Positions 45,400 to 54,233 of a stretch of DNA of 64,000 nt are shown here, piece after piece. This DNA comes from Aestuariibaculum suncheonense. GTDB lineage: Bacteria; Bacteroidota; Bacteroidia; Flavobacteriales; Flavobacteriaceae. A model generated the notes under the pieces. The model was not told the origin of the DNA. It did not search any database and saw only the letters and a program-made list of their open reading frames with translations. Location: positions 554,783 to 618,782 of the forward strand of contig NZ_JACVXC010000001.1 of the NCBI RefSeq assembly GCF_014596935.1. Direction: 5' to 3'. Position 1 is the first letter of the stretch, and the number at the start of each line of letters is the position of its first letter. A program made the translations under genes and the position numbers.

Positions 45400-48300
45400 T
45401 TAAATTCCTATTTGTACTTTAAATCCATAAGTTCTAGTTGTTGGTATAAAACTACCTTCAATTCCTTGTACATTACCAGAACCATTAACGGTAACTTCAG
45501 GATCTAAGCCTTTGTAGTCTAAACCAAATGTCCATAAGTTTCTTCCGTATAATGAAAAACGTAATGATTTAATATGTTTTAATTTACTAACATTAAGCTC
45601 GTAGCCTAGGGCTAGCTCTCTTAGTTTTATGTAATCTGCATCAAACACACTTTGTGCACTGGGCATTCCGAAACCATGATAATGCCTTGCGGCCCATCCT
45701 TGTCCGGAAACATATTTTTCATTTGGAGCTGTATTGGATACGGTATAGGTACCATCGTTATTAAACGTAACATCGCCTGTAACTCCATTCAAACGAATAC
45801 CTCCATCTTCGCTTACTGGATCTCGAATTTCGTTGCCTTTATCATTTACAGCTGCAGTAGGCGCCCAGATACCTGCATAGTGCCCCCACATATGAGAAAC
45901 AGAATAGAATTTACCACCTTTCTGTATATCAAATAGAAATGTTAAATCTAAATTTTTGTATTTAAATGAGTTTCTTATACCCATGTTGTAATCAGGAATT
46001 ACAGATCCAAGGGGTACAAGATTTGGTGTTCTTAACCAATATCCATTATCACCAACTAGTTTATTTCCACTGTCATCGTAAAGAAAATCGTACCCCCAAA
46101 GTTGACCATAAGGTTCACCTACACTTGCTCTTAATGTTACCCCATCGAAGGGAGCGCTTCCAAGGTCCATTGCGTCGATTCCCTCTAAAATTTCTTTAAC
46201 CTCGTTATTTATTTTTGTGTAGTTTATGTTAACATCCCAGCTAAAGTTTTCTGTTTTTAAAGGCGTGCCATTTAATGATATTTCAATACCATTATTTGTA
46301 ATTTCACCTGCGTTGATAAATTTACCATTGTATCCTGATGCTTTCGAGACTTCTAATGGGATAATTTGATCTGTAGTAATGTTGTTGAAGTAAGTGAAAT
46401 CTATGCCAAGTCGGTTTTTAAACATTTTAGTTTCGATACCAACCTCCCAAGTTTCAGTTCTTTCAGGCTTTAATTCGCTATTAAGTAAGTCTTCAGGGGT
46501 AAAGATTCTTGGAGTACCTTGGAAGGTTCCATCAGTGTTGAATCGATAAGTTGAAATAACGTTGTAAGGATCTGTATCTTTGGCTATACTAGCCCATCCA
46601 GCTCTTATTTTTCCATAATTTAACCAAGAGACGTTTAAGGGTTCAGAAAATAAAAAGCTTAAAGATACTGATGGGTAAAAATAGGAATTATTATCATTAG
46701 GTAAAGCGGAAGACCAATCGTTTCGAGCAGTTAAATCTAGAAATAGCATATTTTTAAATCCTAAACTTGCACTTCCAAAAATACTGTTGATGTTTTTTTT
46801 TGTTGTTTCATCATCCACTAATACGTTTCCAGCGGAATTTAATAAATTATATAATCCAGCAACGACTAGGCCTCCTGAGGTTTCTCCTTTGTTCATATGT
46901 AGTCTTTGTTTTAGTTTGTTTACTCCAAATAAGGCTGTCATATGAAAAGTTTCACTTAACTTCTTGTCGAAATTTAATGTGGTTTCAAAATTGTATTCGT
47001 AATTATTTCTTACAGTTTCAGAAAAATAAGATTGAGCCTGTGAGCCAACTGCAACACGTTCTCTATTGTAGAATGTATATACGTCTCCACTAACTCTACC
47101 TCCTAAAGTTAATCCTTCTGTTAATTCATAACTCAAGCTGAAGTTACCAAACAATCGATCTCTTTCATCGTCACTATAACTTTCATATGCAGCCCAATGA
47201 TGATTGTCTGAATAGTGAGGTGTTGGGTCGTCCCAAGAATTTCTATTCCATGAGCGTTGTGAACCGTCACTATTTAAATATTTACGTGATCGATGATAGT
47301 CTATTTGTCTTTGGGTCCATTGGAATAGGGTTTGTCCTAGTGGGCTACCGTATGGTTGGTTGCTTGCAGGGTATCCTAGCAAAGGTCTACCTAACGCGCT
47401 TGTTCTTGCGTAATTCATTGATCCAACTACAGTTAATTTGTTGGATATTTTGGTATTACCATTCAGGGAAATATTATTTTTTAGGATTTCTGAATTTGGT
47501 GTTACACCTTCCGTTTTTGTATTTGTATAACTAAACCTCAAACCAGAATTAGAATTTGTTTTTGTTATAGAAAGAGAGTTTACAGTAGATACCCCAGTCT
47601 CAAAAAAATCACGAACACCGTGTTTAGGCGCTACCCATGGACGAGGCTTTAAATAATCTTCAGGGTAATCCTCGCTAAATGCGTCCCAGTGTAATACAGA
47701 AATGTTGGGATTATATCTAGGTCCCCAACTTTCATCAACCCCATATTGGACAACTTTATAATCTGTGCCATTTATATTTGCGACTTCAAAGCCATCAACT
47801 CCTCCATTTGCATCGCTAATAACTGCTCCACCACCGTATTTGTTTTGTAAATCGGGCATAAGGTAAACACTTTCAAAATTTACAGATGAACTAATGTTAA
47901 TGTTGAAAGAATCAATACCGGCTTTACCTTTCTTAGTATTAATAATGATGACACCATTTGCTGCTCTTGAACCATAAAGTGCGGCCGCTGTACCTTTAAG
48001 AACGGAAATGCTTTCAATGTCATCTGGGTTTATATCATTTAAAGTGTTACCATAATCAAATCCTCCACTGCCTTCTTGAGTAGCATCATCATTGAAGTTA
48101 GAATTGTCTAACGGAAGTCCGTCTAATACAATAAGTGGTTGGTTTTCACCAAAGAAAGAGCTGGCTCCGCGGATGACTATTCTTTTGGAACCACCCATGT
48201 TTGAAGAGGATGTAAGTTGAACACCTGATACACGACCAGCAAGTGAGCTAACGACATCTGTTTGTTGCGACTTATTGAGCTCTTCAGAGTTAACTTCCTG

Positions 48301-48669
48301 TATGGCATAGCCTAGAGATTTTTTCTCTCTAGATATTCCCAAGGCGGTAACAACTACTTCTTCAAGAGATTCTGCAGATTCAGATAATTTGACATCAATA
48401 GTGTTTGATGTTCCAATTTTCAATTCCTGATTTGAATATCCAACATAACTAAAAACCAAGGTTTGACCTTGGTTAGCTGTTATGGAATAGTTACCATCAA
48501 AATCTGAGGAAGTACCTGTTGAGGTGCCTTTAATTAGGACTGTTGCTCCTGGTAAAGGCATTCCTGTAGGGTCTGTTATTTTACCTGAAATTGTTTTTTC
48601 TTGTGCAAATGTTAATTGCACAATAAACGCTATCAGTAGCGTTAGGATTCCACTGAACTTTGTTTTCAT
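45400..48669 (-). CDS. SusC/RagA-type TonB-dependent receptor (pair B)
   Basis: A 1089-residue receptor starting at the ATG at 48669; signal peptide MKTKFSGILTLLIAFIV...TFA|QEK is almost the same as in A and C. After the regulatory-like domain the sequence reads LEEVVVTALGISREKKSLGYAIQEV, which marks a different SusC subfamily from A and C (those have VGYG/VAFG). The plug holds VLDGLPLDNSNFNDDATQEG and GTAAALYGSRAANGVIIINTKKG. The barrel ends in FKVQIGI rather than with the usual Phe. The matching SusD branch encoded next to it fits this subfamily. Upstream lie the leader block and an Omp85 gene remnant. Confidence 0.92.
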   Translation of the reverse strand: MKTKFSGILTLLIAFIVQLTFAQEKTISGKITDPTGMPLPGATVLIKGTSTGTSSDFDGNYSITANQGQTLVFSYVGYSNQELKIGTSNTIDVKLSESAESLEEVVVTALGISREKKSLGYAIQEVNSEELNKSQQTDVVSSLAGRVSGVQLTSSSNMGGSKRIVIRGASSFFGENQPLIVLDGLPLDNSNFNDDATQEGSGGFDYGNTLNDINPDDIESISVLKGTAAALYGSRAANGVIIINTKKGKAGIDSFNINISSSVNFESVYLMPDLQNKYGGGAVISDANGGVDGFEVANINGTDYKVVQYGVDESWGPRYNPNISVLHWDAFSEDYPEDYLKPRPWVAPKHGVRDFFETGVSTVNSLSITKTNSNSGLRFSYTNTKTEGVTPNSEILKNNISLNGNTKISNKLTVVGSMNYARTSALGRPLLGYPASNQPYGSPLGQTLFQWTQRQIDYHRSRKYLNSDGSQRSWNRNSWDDPTPHYSDNHHWAAYESYSDDERDRLFGNFSLSYELTEGLTLGGRVSGDVYTFYNRERVAVGSQAQSYFSETVRNNYEYNFETTLNFDKKLSETFHMTALFGVNKLKQRLHMNKGETSGGLVVAGLYNLLNSAGNVLVDDETTKKNINSIFGSASLGFKNMLFLDLTARNDWSSALPNDNNSYFYPSVSLSFLFSEPLNVSWLNYGKIRAGWASIAKDTDPYNVISTYRFNTDGTFQGTPRIFTPEDLLNSELKPERTETWEVGIETKMFKNRLGIDFTYFNNITTDQIIPLEVSKASGYNGKFINAGEITNNGIEISLNGTPLKTENFSWDVNINYTKINNEVKEILEGIDAMDLGSAPFDGVTLRASVGEPYGQLWGYDFLYDDSGNKLVGDNGYWLRTPNLVPLGSVIPDYNMGIRNSFKYKNLDLTFLFDIQKGGKFYSVSHMWGHYAGIWAPTAAVNDKGNEIRDPVSEDGGIRLNGVTGDVTFNNDGTYTVSNTAPNEKYVSGQGWAARHYHGFGMPSAQSVFDADYIKLRELALGYELNVSKLKHIKSLRFSLYGRNLWTFGLDYKGLDPEVTVNGSGNVQGIEGSFIPTTRTYGFKVQIGI

Positions 48670-48675
48670 AATAAT

Positions 48676-48691
48676 ATTATTTGAATTAGTC
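48676..48691 (-). promoter_or_regulatory. Conserved susC leader block, copy B
   Basis: The minus strand reads GACTAATTCAAATAAT, six bases before the ATG at 48669, identical in sequence and spacing to the blocks of susC A and C. The DNA further upstream is unlike the other two, so the block stands out. Confidence 0.7.
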
Positions 48692-48777
48692 AAGTGTAAT
48701 TTCTTAAAATTTTCTTAAAAAAGCAAATAAAATTGTCTGAAATGCAATATAATCGATTGTTTTTTAGCTTTTTATGG

Positions 48778-49165
48778 TTAAAAGAGGGCTTGTAAACTTA
48801 GGTGTATCTTAGAATTTGAGATTTTAAATACGGTATTCTCATTTTTGCCATTGGCTTAATTTAATTTAAAAGTCCTTCTTATGTAAGAATACCGAATCCG
48901 AATCCGTAGAGTTTTTCTTTGGTGTTTGTGATTTGGTTTTGGTAGTGAGTGAAATCTGTAATAGAATGAATGTAAATTGCATTGCTAAATTGATAGCGGT
49001 ATTCTGTATTTATCACATTGAATAGACTAGCATAAATACTGTTTTCTTCAAAACCTCTAATGGAATTGATAAATCCAAATCGCATGAGCTCGTTTTCAAG
49101 CTAGCTAGGTGTTAGAGTTTAGAAGAGTGCTTGTCAATATAAAGAACAGGTAGTTGTATTGGTAG
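48778..49165 (-). pseudogene. Decayed 3' remnant of an Omp85-family gene
   Basis: This stretch is a damaged copy of the last quarter or so of the complete gene at 54234-55928. The piece MRFGFINSIRGFEENSIYAS and the following INTEYRYQFSNAIYIHSITD match the parent almost residue for residue, as does the very end (NGKNENTVFKISNSKIH ... F, stop). Between these, an in-frame stop follows FGFGILT and a frameshift lies in the next codons. The hexanucleotide CCGAAT is present twice (plus CCG) here but three times in the parent. Homology fades at about 49165. No intact gene lies in the whole interval 48692-49295; beyond the remnant there is only a terminator and about 70 bases in which I see nothing. 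Confidence 0.88.
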
Positions 49166-49237
49166 TTGGTTTGTTGTTGTTTAGATTTTTGATAGTTTTA
49201 GGATGTCTATATTGATTATTTGGTTAATTATACAAAA

Positions 49238-49269
49238 AAAAAGGGTTAATCATTAAATTAACCCTTTTT
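49238..49269 (-). terminator. Terminator of SusC/SusD unit C
   Basis: Arms AAAAAGGGTTAAT (49238-49250) and ATTAACCCTTTTT (49257-49269), 6-base loop, with a T run on the minus strand. It lies 26 bases past susD C. Confidence 0.88.
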
Positions 49270-49295
49270 CATATTTCTTTTGTATTAGTTAAACC

Positions 49296-50912
49296 TTAGT
49301 TTTGGTCTGCCTCAGTTAGAAATGGATTTGCATCAAGTTCTTTTTGAGGAATTTTAAAAATCCAATTGTCATTAACAGATGGTTTAGCTTGCATAAAACC
49401 ATCTTGATACAATACTTGTGCAGCCCCTGAATTTGACTGGTCTAAACCTTCATCCCATCTAATGTTATCGTGGTAGCTAAATCCTTCTCCCCATAACTCT
49501 ACACGTCTTTGCCATTTAATTTCATCCATAAGTGAAGTTTGTGTTGAAAAGGCTGTTTTATCGAAACCAGAGTCCCTAGCAGAACCTAAGATATCCAATG
49601 CGTTTTGTGCTCCATTAATGTCGTTTAACATAGCTTTGGCTTCAGCTTCAATTAAAACCATTTCAGAAGAACGCATGTAAATAACATCATCTGGATCTGT
49701 TGATCCAGGGTTTTTTAATTGGAATTTCACATTCATGTAAGGATGTGTGTTGTGAGCAGACGTTGCTCCGTACTCCGCTATGATAGCGGCTTTGGCAGCG
49801 GCAAAATCAGCAGCATTGTCATAATTAGGGTCTGTTTCGTAACTGCCTCCCTGATCGTTTGACGCGGCAGGATTTGTGTTGGGAGCCAGTGGTAGCCAGG
49901 CTTTGTTTCTATAATCGGTAGCAGGAATTCTGTCGTACAATTCTTTACTGATTAATTTAGGGTTACTTCTGTTCTGGCTTCCATTAAAAGAAAAGGCAAC
50001 ATAGTAAAAGTAAGACTGGAAGAAATTAGATTCGGTATCGATCACTTGAGCTCCCCAAATTACTTCAGATAAATCAACAGTGTTAAAACCAGACATCCAT
50101 CCACTCTCGTCTAAAAGCGGGTAACCACTTCTGGCTAATGCAGCATTATCAGCAGCTACTTTCCAATCTCCTTTTGATAAAGCAATTCGGGCTTTTATTC
50201 CATAAGCAGCATTTAAAGAAATATGAGATTTGTCCTCAGGTGCACTAGCATTTTTTAAATGATTAATAGCCATGTCTATGTCAGTATAAATTTGAGTGTA
50301 TACATCTTCAACGGTTCCTCTAGGGGCACCTTCGTAAGGCGCACCTTCGTTGAGTATTAGTGGTACACCAGGATCTGTGCTTGGGTCTCCAACCAAATAT
50401 CCTTTAGAAAAAGTAGTAACTAATCTCCAATAAGACCAAGCACGGTATGCATAAGCTTGACCTACAACATTATTAAGTTTTGCCGTTTCTATGAAATTAC
50501 CACCAGAAACTCTATTGATAATTGCGTTAGAAACTTCTATAAAATGGTAACGTTGGAACCAAAGATTGAAGTTAGTTGTTGCGTTAGGGTTCACATGAGA
50601 AATCCATTGTAAATCTGATCTCATCCATCCATTACCCGGTGAAGAGTGAATAATGTTTCCTCCAACAGCATCAAACATTGGTATAAAGTGACTTTCTCCC
50701 GATCGGCTGGATTCACCCCCTGTGAGTTGATTTTGTCCATACATCATCCTATGCAGTCCATTAACAACAAGGTACATGTTGTCTTCATTAGAAAGTGCTG
50801 TAGATTCAGAGATTGAATCTGTTGGTGCGGTTTCTAGATACTCCTCTGTACAGCCCACAAAAACCATGGCTACAAAGGCAAGCAGGTATATATATTTTTT
50901 ATTACGTATCAT
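49296..50912 (-). CDS. SusD/RagB-family outer-membrane lipoprotein (pair C)
   Basis: A 538-residue SusD-type lipoprotein with Cys21 in VFVGCTEEYLETAP, acids following. Family landmarks: AKLNNVVGQAYAYRAWSYWRLVTTF, PGVPLILNEGAPYEGAPRGT, then VIYMRSSEMVLIEAEAKAML and ELWGEGFSYHDNIRWDEGL near the end. It binds the nutrient outside the cell and closes the SusC C barrel encoded 29 bases upstream. It differs clearly in sequence from the A copy although it belongs to the same branch, so the two systems probably take different substrates. Confidence 0.93.
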   Translation of the reverse strand: MIRNKKYIYLLAFVAMVFVGCTEEYLETAPTDSISESTALSNEDNMYLVVNGLHRMMYGQNQLTGGESSRSGESHFIPMFDAVGGNIIHSSPGNGWMRSDLQWISHVNPNATTNFNLWFQRYHFIEVSNAIINRVSGGNFIETAKLNNVVGQAYAYRAWSYWRLVTTFSKGYLVGDPSTDPGVPLILNEGAPYEGAPRGTVEDVYTQIYTDIDMAINHLKNASAPEDKSHISLNAAYGIKARIALSKGDWKVAADNAALARSGYPLLDESGWMSGFNTVDLSEVIWGAQVIDTESNFFQSYFYYVAFSFNGSQNRSNPKLISKELYDRIPATDYRNKAWLPLAPNTNPAASNDQGGSYETDPNYDNAADFAAAKAAIIAEYGATSAHNTHPYMNVKFQLKNPGSTDPDDVIYMRSSEMVLIEAEAKAMLNDINGAQNALDILGSARDSGFDKTAFSTQTSLMDEIKWQRRVELWGEGFSYHDNIRWDEGLDQSNSGAAQVLYQDGFMQAKPSVNDNWIFKIPQKELDANPFLTEADQN

Positions 50913-50941
50913 GTTTGTATGTTTTATTATAAAATTTAAAA

Positions 50942-53900
50942 TTAAAATGCCACATTAACGCCTATAGAAATAACTCTATTAGGGTTGTAATCATTCCCTT
51001 CTGGTGTACCCGCTAAGTTATACTGAGGGTTTAAACCTGTTCTTTTGGCAAACATTAGTAAGTTTTCTCCGGTAACGAATAATCTTAATTTATCTACACC
51101 TATTTGTTCAGCTGTTGATGAACTTAAGTTGTAAGCTAAATTTACATTTCTTAAAGCTAAGTAAGAAGCATCAGTTAACCATCTCGAAGATAATCTTTGT
51201 GCTAAGTTGGTATTACTATTTTCCATTCTTGGAACGTTAGTAATATCTCCTGGGTTTTTCCAGGCATTTAAAGCATCAGGGTGAAGTGATTCTCCGTATG
51301 CTCCCTCATGCATCATATCTGCATATCCATAATCTAAAATATCACCTCCAATTTGGTAAGTAAATAAGAAGTTAAGATCTATATTTCCAAATGAGAAGTT
51401 GTTTGTAATAGAACCAATTAAGTCAGGAACAGCACTTGCTCCCACATAACCTTTACCTGCTTCAGACCAACTGTTGGTTGTTGCATGCGTTCCGTTTTCG
51501 TTTAGAACAGGGATACCTACTTTACCATCTATTTCTTCGTACTTATAGTATAAAGCATCACCGTTGCTAGGGTCAACTCCCGCATAGTCATATAAGAAGA
51601 AATCAAATCGAGAACGTCCTTCTTCCCAACGTTTAGACCCGTCAATGAATGGGCTAGGAAGATATGTGATTTCATTTTTAAGTGTTGAAGCATTGATTCC
51701 TAGGTTCCATTCAAAGTTTTTAGAATCTACAATTAGACCATTTAATCCAATTTCAAAACCTTGGTTGTATAAGTCTCCTACGTTGTCAGGAGCTTCAACT
51801 TGTCCTTCTGAAGGAGGAATAGGTACATTATATAATAAATCTGAAGATACTTTTTTGTAGAATTCAAAAGCACCTGTTAAACGGTTGTTAAACAAACCAA
51901 ATTCTAAAGCAATGTCCCAGCTAGAGGATGTTTCCCATTGTAGTTCGGCATTACCGGTAGTGTCCCATCTAAGTCCAGGAGTACCTGCGTTAGGATAAAT
52001 TGCATATAATGGTTGAGAAATGTAATAGTTGCCTAATTGATCGTTACCAACCTCACCATAAGAGCCACGAAGTTTTAAGTTGTTTATAAATGAAACATCT
52101 TTCATAAACCCTTCTTGGCTAATTCTCCATGATCCTCCTAAAGAGTAGAAAGTCCCCCACTTGTTATTTGTAAACACAGAAGAGCCGTCTCTTCTAGCTG
52201 AAGCGCTTAGGTAATACTTGTTGTTAAAGTTATAGTTAAGTCGACCTAAAAAACCTTCAAGTTTATAATCTGTACTACTTCCGCTAGCATCAAGTACTAC
52301 AGAGAAGTTGTCTAACTCGTAGATTCCGGAAATGGTTTCTGTACTTTTAAAAGCGCTATTTTCAGTATAATTTCTATCGAAATTCTCGTGACCTAAAGTT
52401 AAGTCAAAGTTGTGGTTTCCAAAAGATTTGTTGTAAGTGATTAACTGGTTAAAGTTTTCAACAGTTCTTCTGAATCTAGTATCTTCAAAACGAGCGTTAG
52501 GTGCGCCATCACCAACTTCCGCATTTTCATAACTTTTGTTGTAGCTATCCTGAATGTCTTGACCGTAAATTAAGCTTACTTTTAAGCCTTCAATGATGGT
52601 GAAGTCAGCATTATATCTAAAGCCATAGTTATTTCTTTTCGTTAATTCTTCATTTAGGATTGCTTCTTCTAAAGCATTACGTCCTACGCTTGTAGGTCTT
52701 GAAGAAATTCCAAGGGAAGAAATACTTTCGCCGCGATCCCATCTAATGTTACCTGCTTCATCTCTAATGTAATCTCCTGTTGACGGGTCTAGTAAGTAAG
52801 GAGAGTAGATAGATCCCATATTTTTGGCAAATCCAAAAACGTTTGCAATTGAGCTACCTCTAGAAGGCGAACCTTTGAATTTCTCACTAGAGAAATTAAT
52901 ATTACCGCCCATAGATAACCATTTAGTCGCATTGAATGAACCACTTAAACGACCTGTTGTTCTATCATACCCACTTTCAATAACATAACCTTTTTCGCTA
53001 AGGTTAGAAGCAGAGAAAAATACTGAATGATTTTCTCCGCCACCAGAAACATTAATAGAGTGGTTTTGTCTGCTTCCAGTACGCTCAAGAGCATCATACC
53101 AATTAAGATCTCTTGCAATTAGATTGGCATTTGGATTTAATTTACCATCAGTGCCTACAATTTGATCGTTTGGTACATCAAATGGATTTCTTCCTAATCG
53201 GTTGAAAATGGTAGCTGAAGCCTGAGTTGCAGCGGCTGCATCACCTCCTAAAGAGTTTTTGTAAGATTGCCACATTAATTCATAATATTCACCAGGAGAA
53301 ACTGTATCGTATTCGTCAATGGCTTTGGTGATAACACCAAATTGACTTGTAGCATTTACTGTTATTCCAGATGATTTTTTGCCTTTTTTAGTTGTGATAA
53401 TAACAACACCATTAGCTGCACGTGAACCGTACAATGATGTAGAAGCAGCATCTTTTAAAACTGTGATAGATTCGATGTCATCCTGATTTAAAGTACTCAG
53501 TCCTCCTTGAAATGAAACACCATCAACGATGAAAAGAGGGTCTGTATCTCCATTTAAAGTACCAACACCTCTAATAACGATACTTGGAGATGATCCTGGG
53601 GAACCGGAACCTGATAAAAATTGAACCCCTGTAGCATTACCTTCTATGGCAGCAATCGGAGACGTAAGTGGTCTAAGCTCTAAACTTTCAGCTTCTACAA
53701 CACTTGCCGATCCGGTAAAAGCTTCTTTTGTAGTTGTTCCGAAAGCGACTACAACAACTTCCTCTAAGGCCGCAGCATCTTCCTTCATTGTAACGTTAAT
53801 GCTATTAGATGCTCCAACTGTAATTTCTTGGGTGGTGTATCCAACAAAGCTAAAGACCAGTACGCTGCCTTGGTTAGCTTTAATGGCATATTTTCCATCA

Positions 53901-54070
53901 AAGTCTGTTGATGTACCTGAAGTTGTTCCTTTAACAACAACTGTGGCTCCTGGGAGCGCTAATCCAGAATCGTCAGAGACAATACCTGAAATTGTTTTTT
54001 CTTGTGCATAACTTAAGTGCACGACAAACGCTAGTAATAGCGTTAGAATTCCACTAAACTTTGTTTTCAT
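50942..54070 (-). CDS. SusC/RagA-type TonB-dependent receptor (pair C)
   Basis: A 1042-residue receptor. The signal peptide is MKTKFSGILTLLLAFVV...SYA|QEK, then the regulatory-like domain (about 26-95), LEEVVVVAFGTTTKEAFTG, the plug (IVDGVSFQGGLSTLNQDDIES, STSLYGSRAANGVVIITTKKG) and the barrel ending in VISIGVNVAF. It belongs to the same subfamily as copy A. It is preceded by the leader block and, 163 bases upstream, by the Omp85-family gene in the same direction. It forms a two-gene unit with susD C. Confidence 0.93.
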   Translation of the reverse strand: MKTKFSGILTLLLAFVVHLSYAQEKTISGIVSDDSGLALPGATVVVKGTTSGTSTDFDGKYAIKANQGSVLVFSFVGYTTQEITVGASNSINVTMKEDAAALEEVVVVAFGTTTKEAFTGSASVVEAESLELRPLTSPIAAIEGNATGVQFLSGSGSPGSSPSIVIRGVGTLNGDTDPLFIVDGVSFQGGLSTLNQDDIESITVLKDAASTSLYGSRAANGVVIITTKKGKKSSGITVNATSQFGVITKAIDEYDTVSPGEYYELMWQSYKNSLGGDAAAATQASATIFNRLGRNPFDVPNDQIVGTDGKLNPNANLIARDLNWYDALERTGSRQNHSINVSGGGENHSVFFSASNLSEKGYVIESGYDRTTGRLSGSFNATKWLSMGGNINFSSEKFKGSPSRGSSIANVFGFAKNMGSIYSPYLLDPSTGDYIRDEAGNIRWDRGESISSLGISSRPTSVGRNALEEAILNEELTKRNNYGFRYNADFTIIEGLKVSLIYGQDIQDSYNKSYENAEVGDGAPNARFEDTRFRRTVENFNQLITYNKSFGNHNFDLTLGHENFDRNYTENSAFKSTETISGIYELDNFSVVLDASGSSTDYKLEGFLGRLNYNFNNKYYLSASARRDGSSVFTNNKWGTFYSLGGSWRISQEGFMKDVSFINNLKLRGSYGEVGNDQLGNYYISQPLYAIYPNAGTPGLRWDTTGNAELQWETSSSWDIALEFGLFNNRLTGAFEFYKKVSSDLLYNVPIPPSEGQVEAPDNVGDLYNQGFEIGLNGLIVDSKNFEWNLGINASTLKNEITYLPSPFIDGSKRWEEGRSRFDFFLYDYAGVDPSNGDALYYKYEEIDGKVGIPVLNENGTHATTNSWSEAGKGYVGASAVPDLIGSITNNFSFGNIDLNFLFTYQIGGDILDYGYADMMHEGAYGESLHPDALNAWKNPGDITNVPRMENSNTNLAQRLSSRWLTDASYLALRNVNLAYNLSSSTAEQIGVDKLRLFVTGENLLMFAKRTGLNPQYNLAGTPEGNDYNPNRVISIGVNVAF

Positions 54071-54076
54071 TTTATA

Positions 54077-54092
54077 ATTATTTGAATTAGTC
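54077..54092 (-). promoter_or_regulatory. Conserved susC leader block, copy C
   Basis: The minus strand reads GACTAATTCAAATAAT, six bases before the ATG at 54070, the same as in copies A and B. Confidence 0.7.
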
Positions 54093-54233
54093 GGTGGTAA
54101 AAGTGATAAATAAAAGTTAATAAAACAATAAAAATTAGTTAATTATCAATAACGTAAAAAGTGTTGCTTGTACTCTTATTACTGTAGTTTTCAGAATTTT
54201 TTTGACGAGGAGTTTTGAGGGGTTATTGTTTTC

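Noticed and set aside
48700-49295. Gap considered as an insertion sequence remnant
   Set aside because: No transposase fragments, terminal repeats or target duplications; the sequence is explained by the decayed Omp85 copy plus a terminator.
45400-54070. Recent tandem duplication of a whole susC-susD unit (B from C)
   Set aside because: SusC B has the VVTALGISREKKSLGY signature and its SusD is of another branch, so B and C are not recent copies; only the leader and signal peptide are alike.
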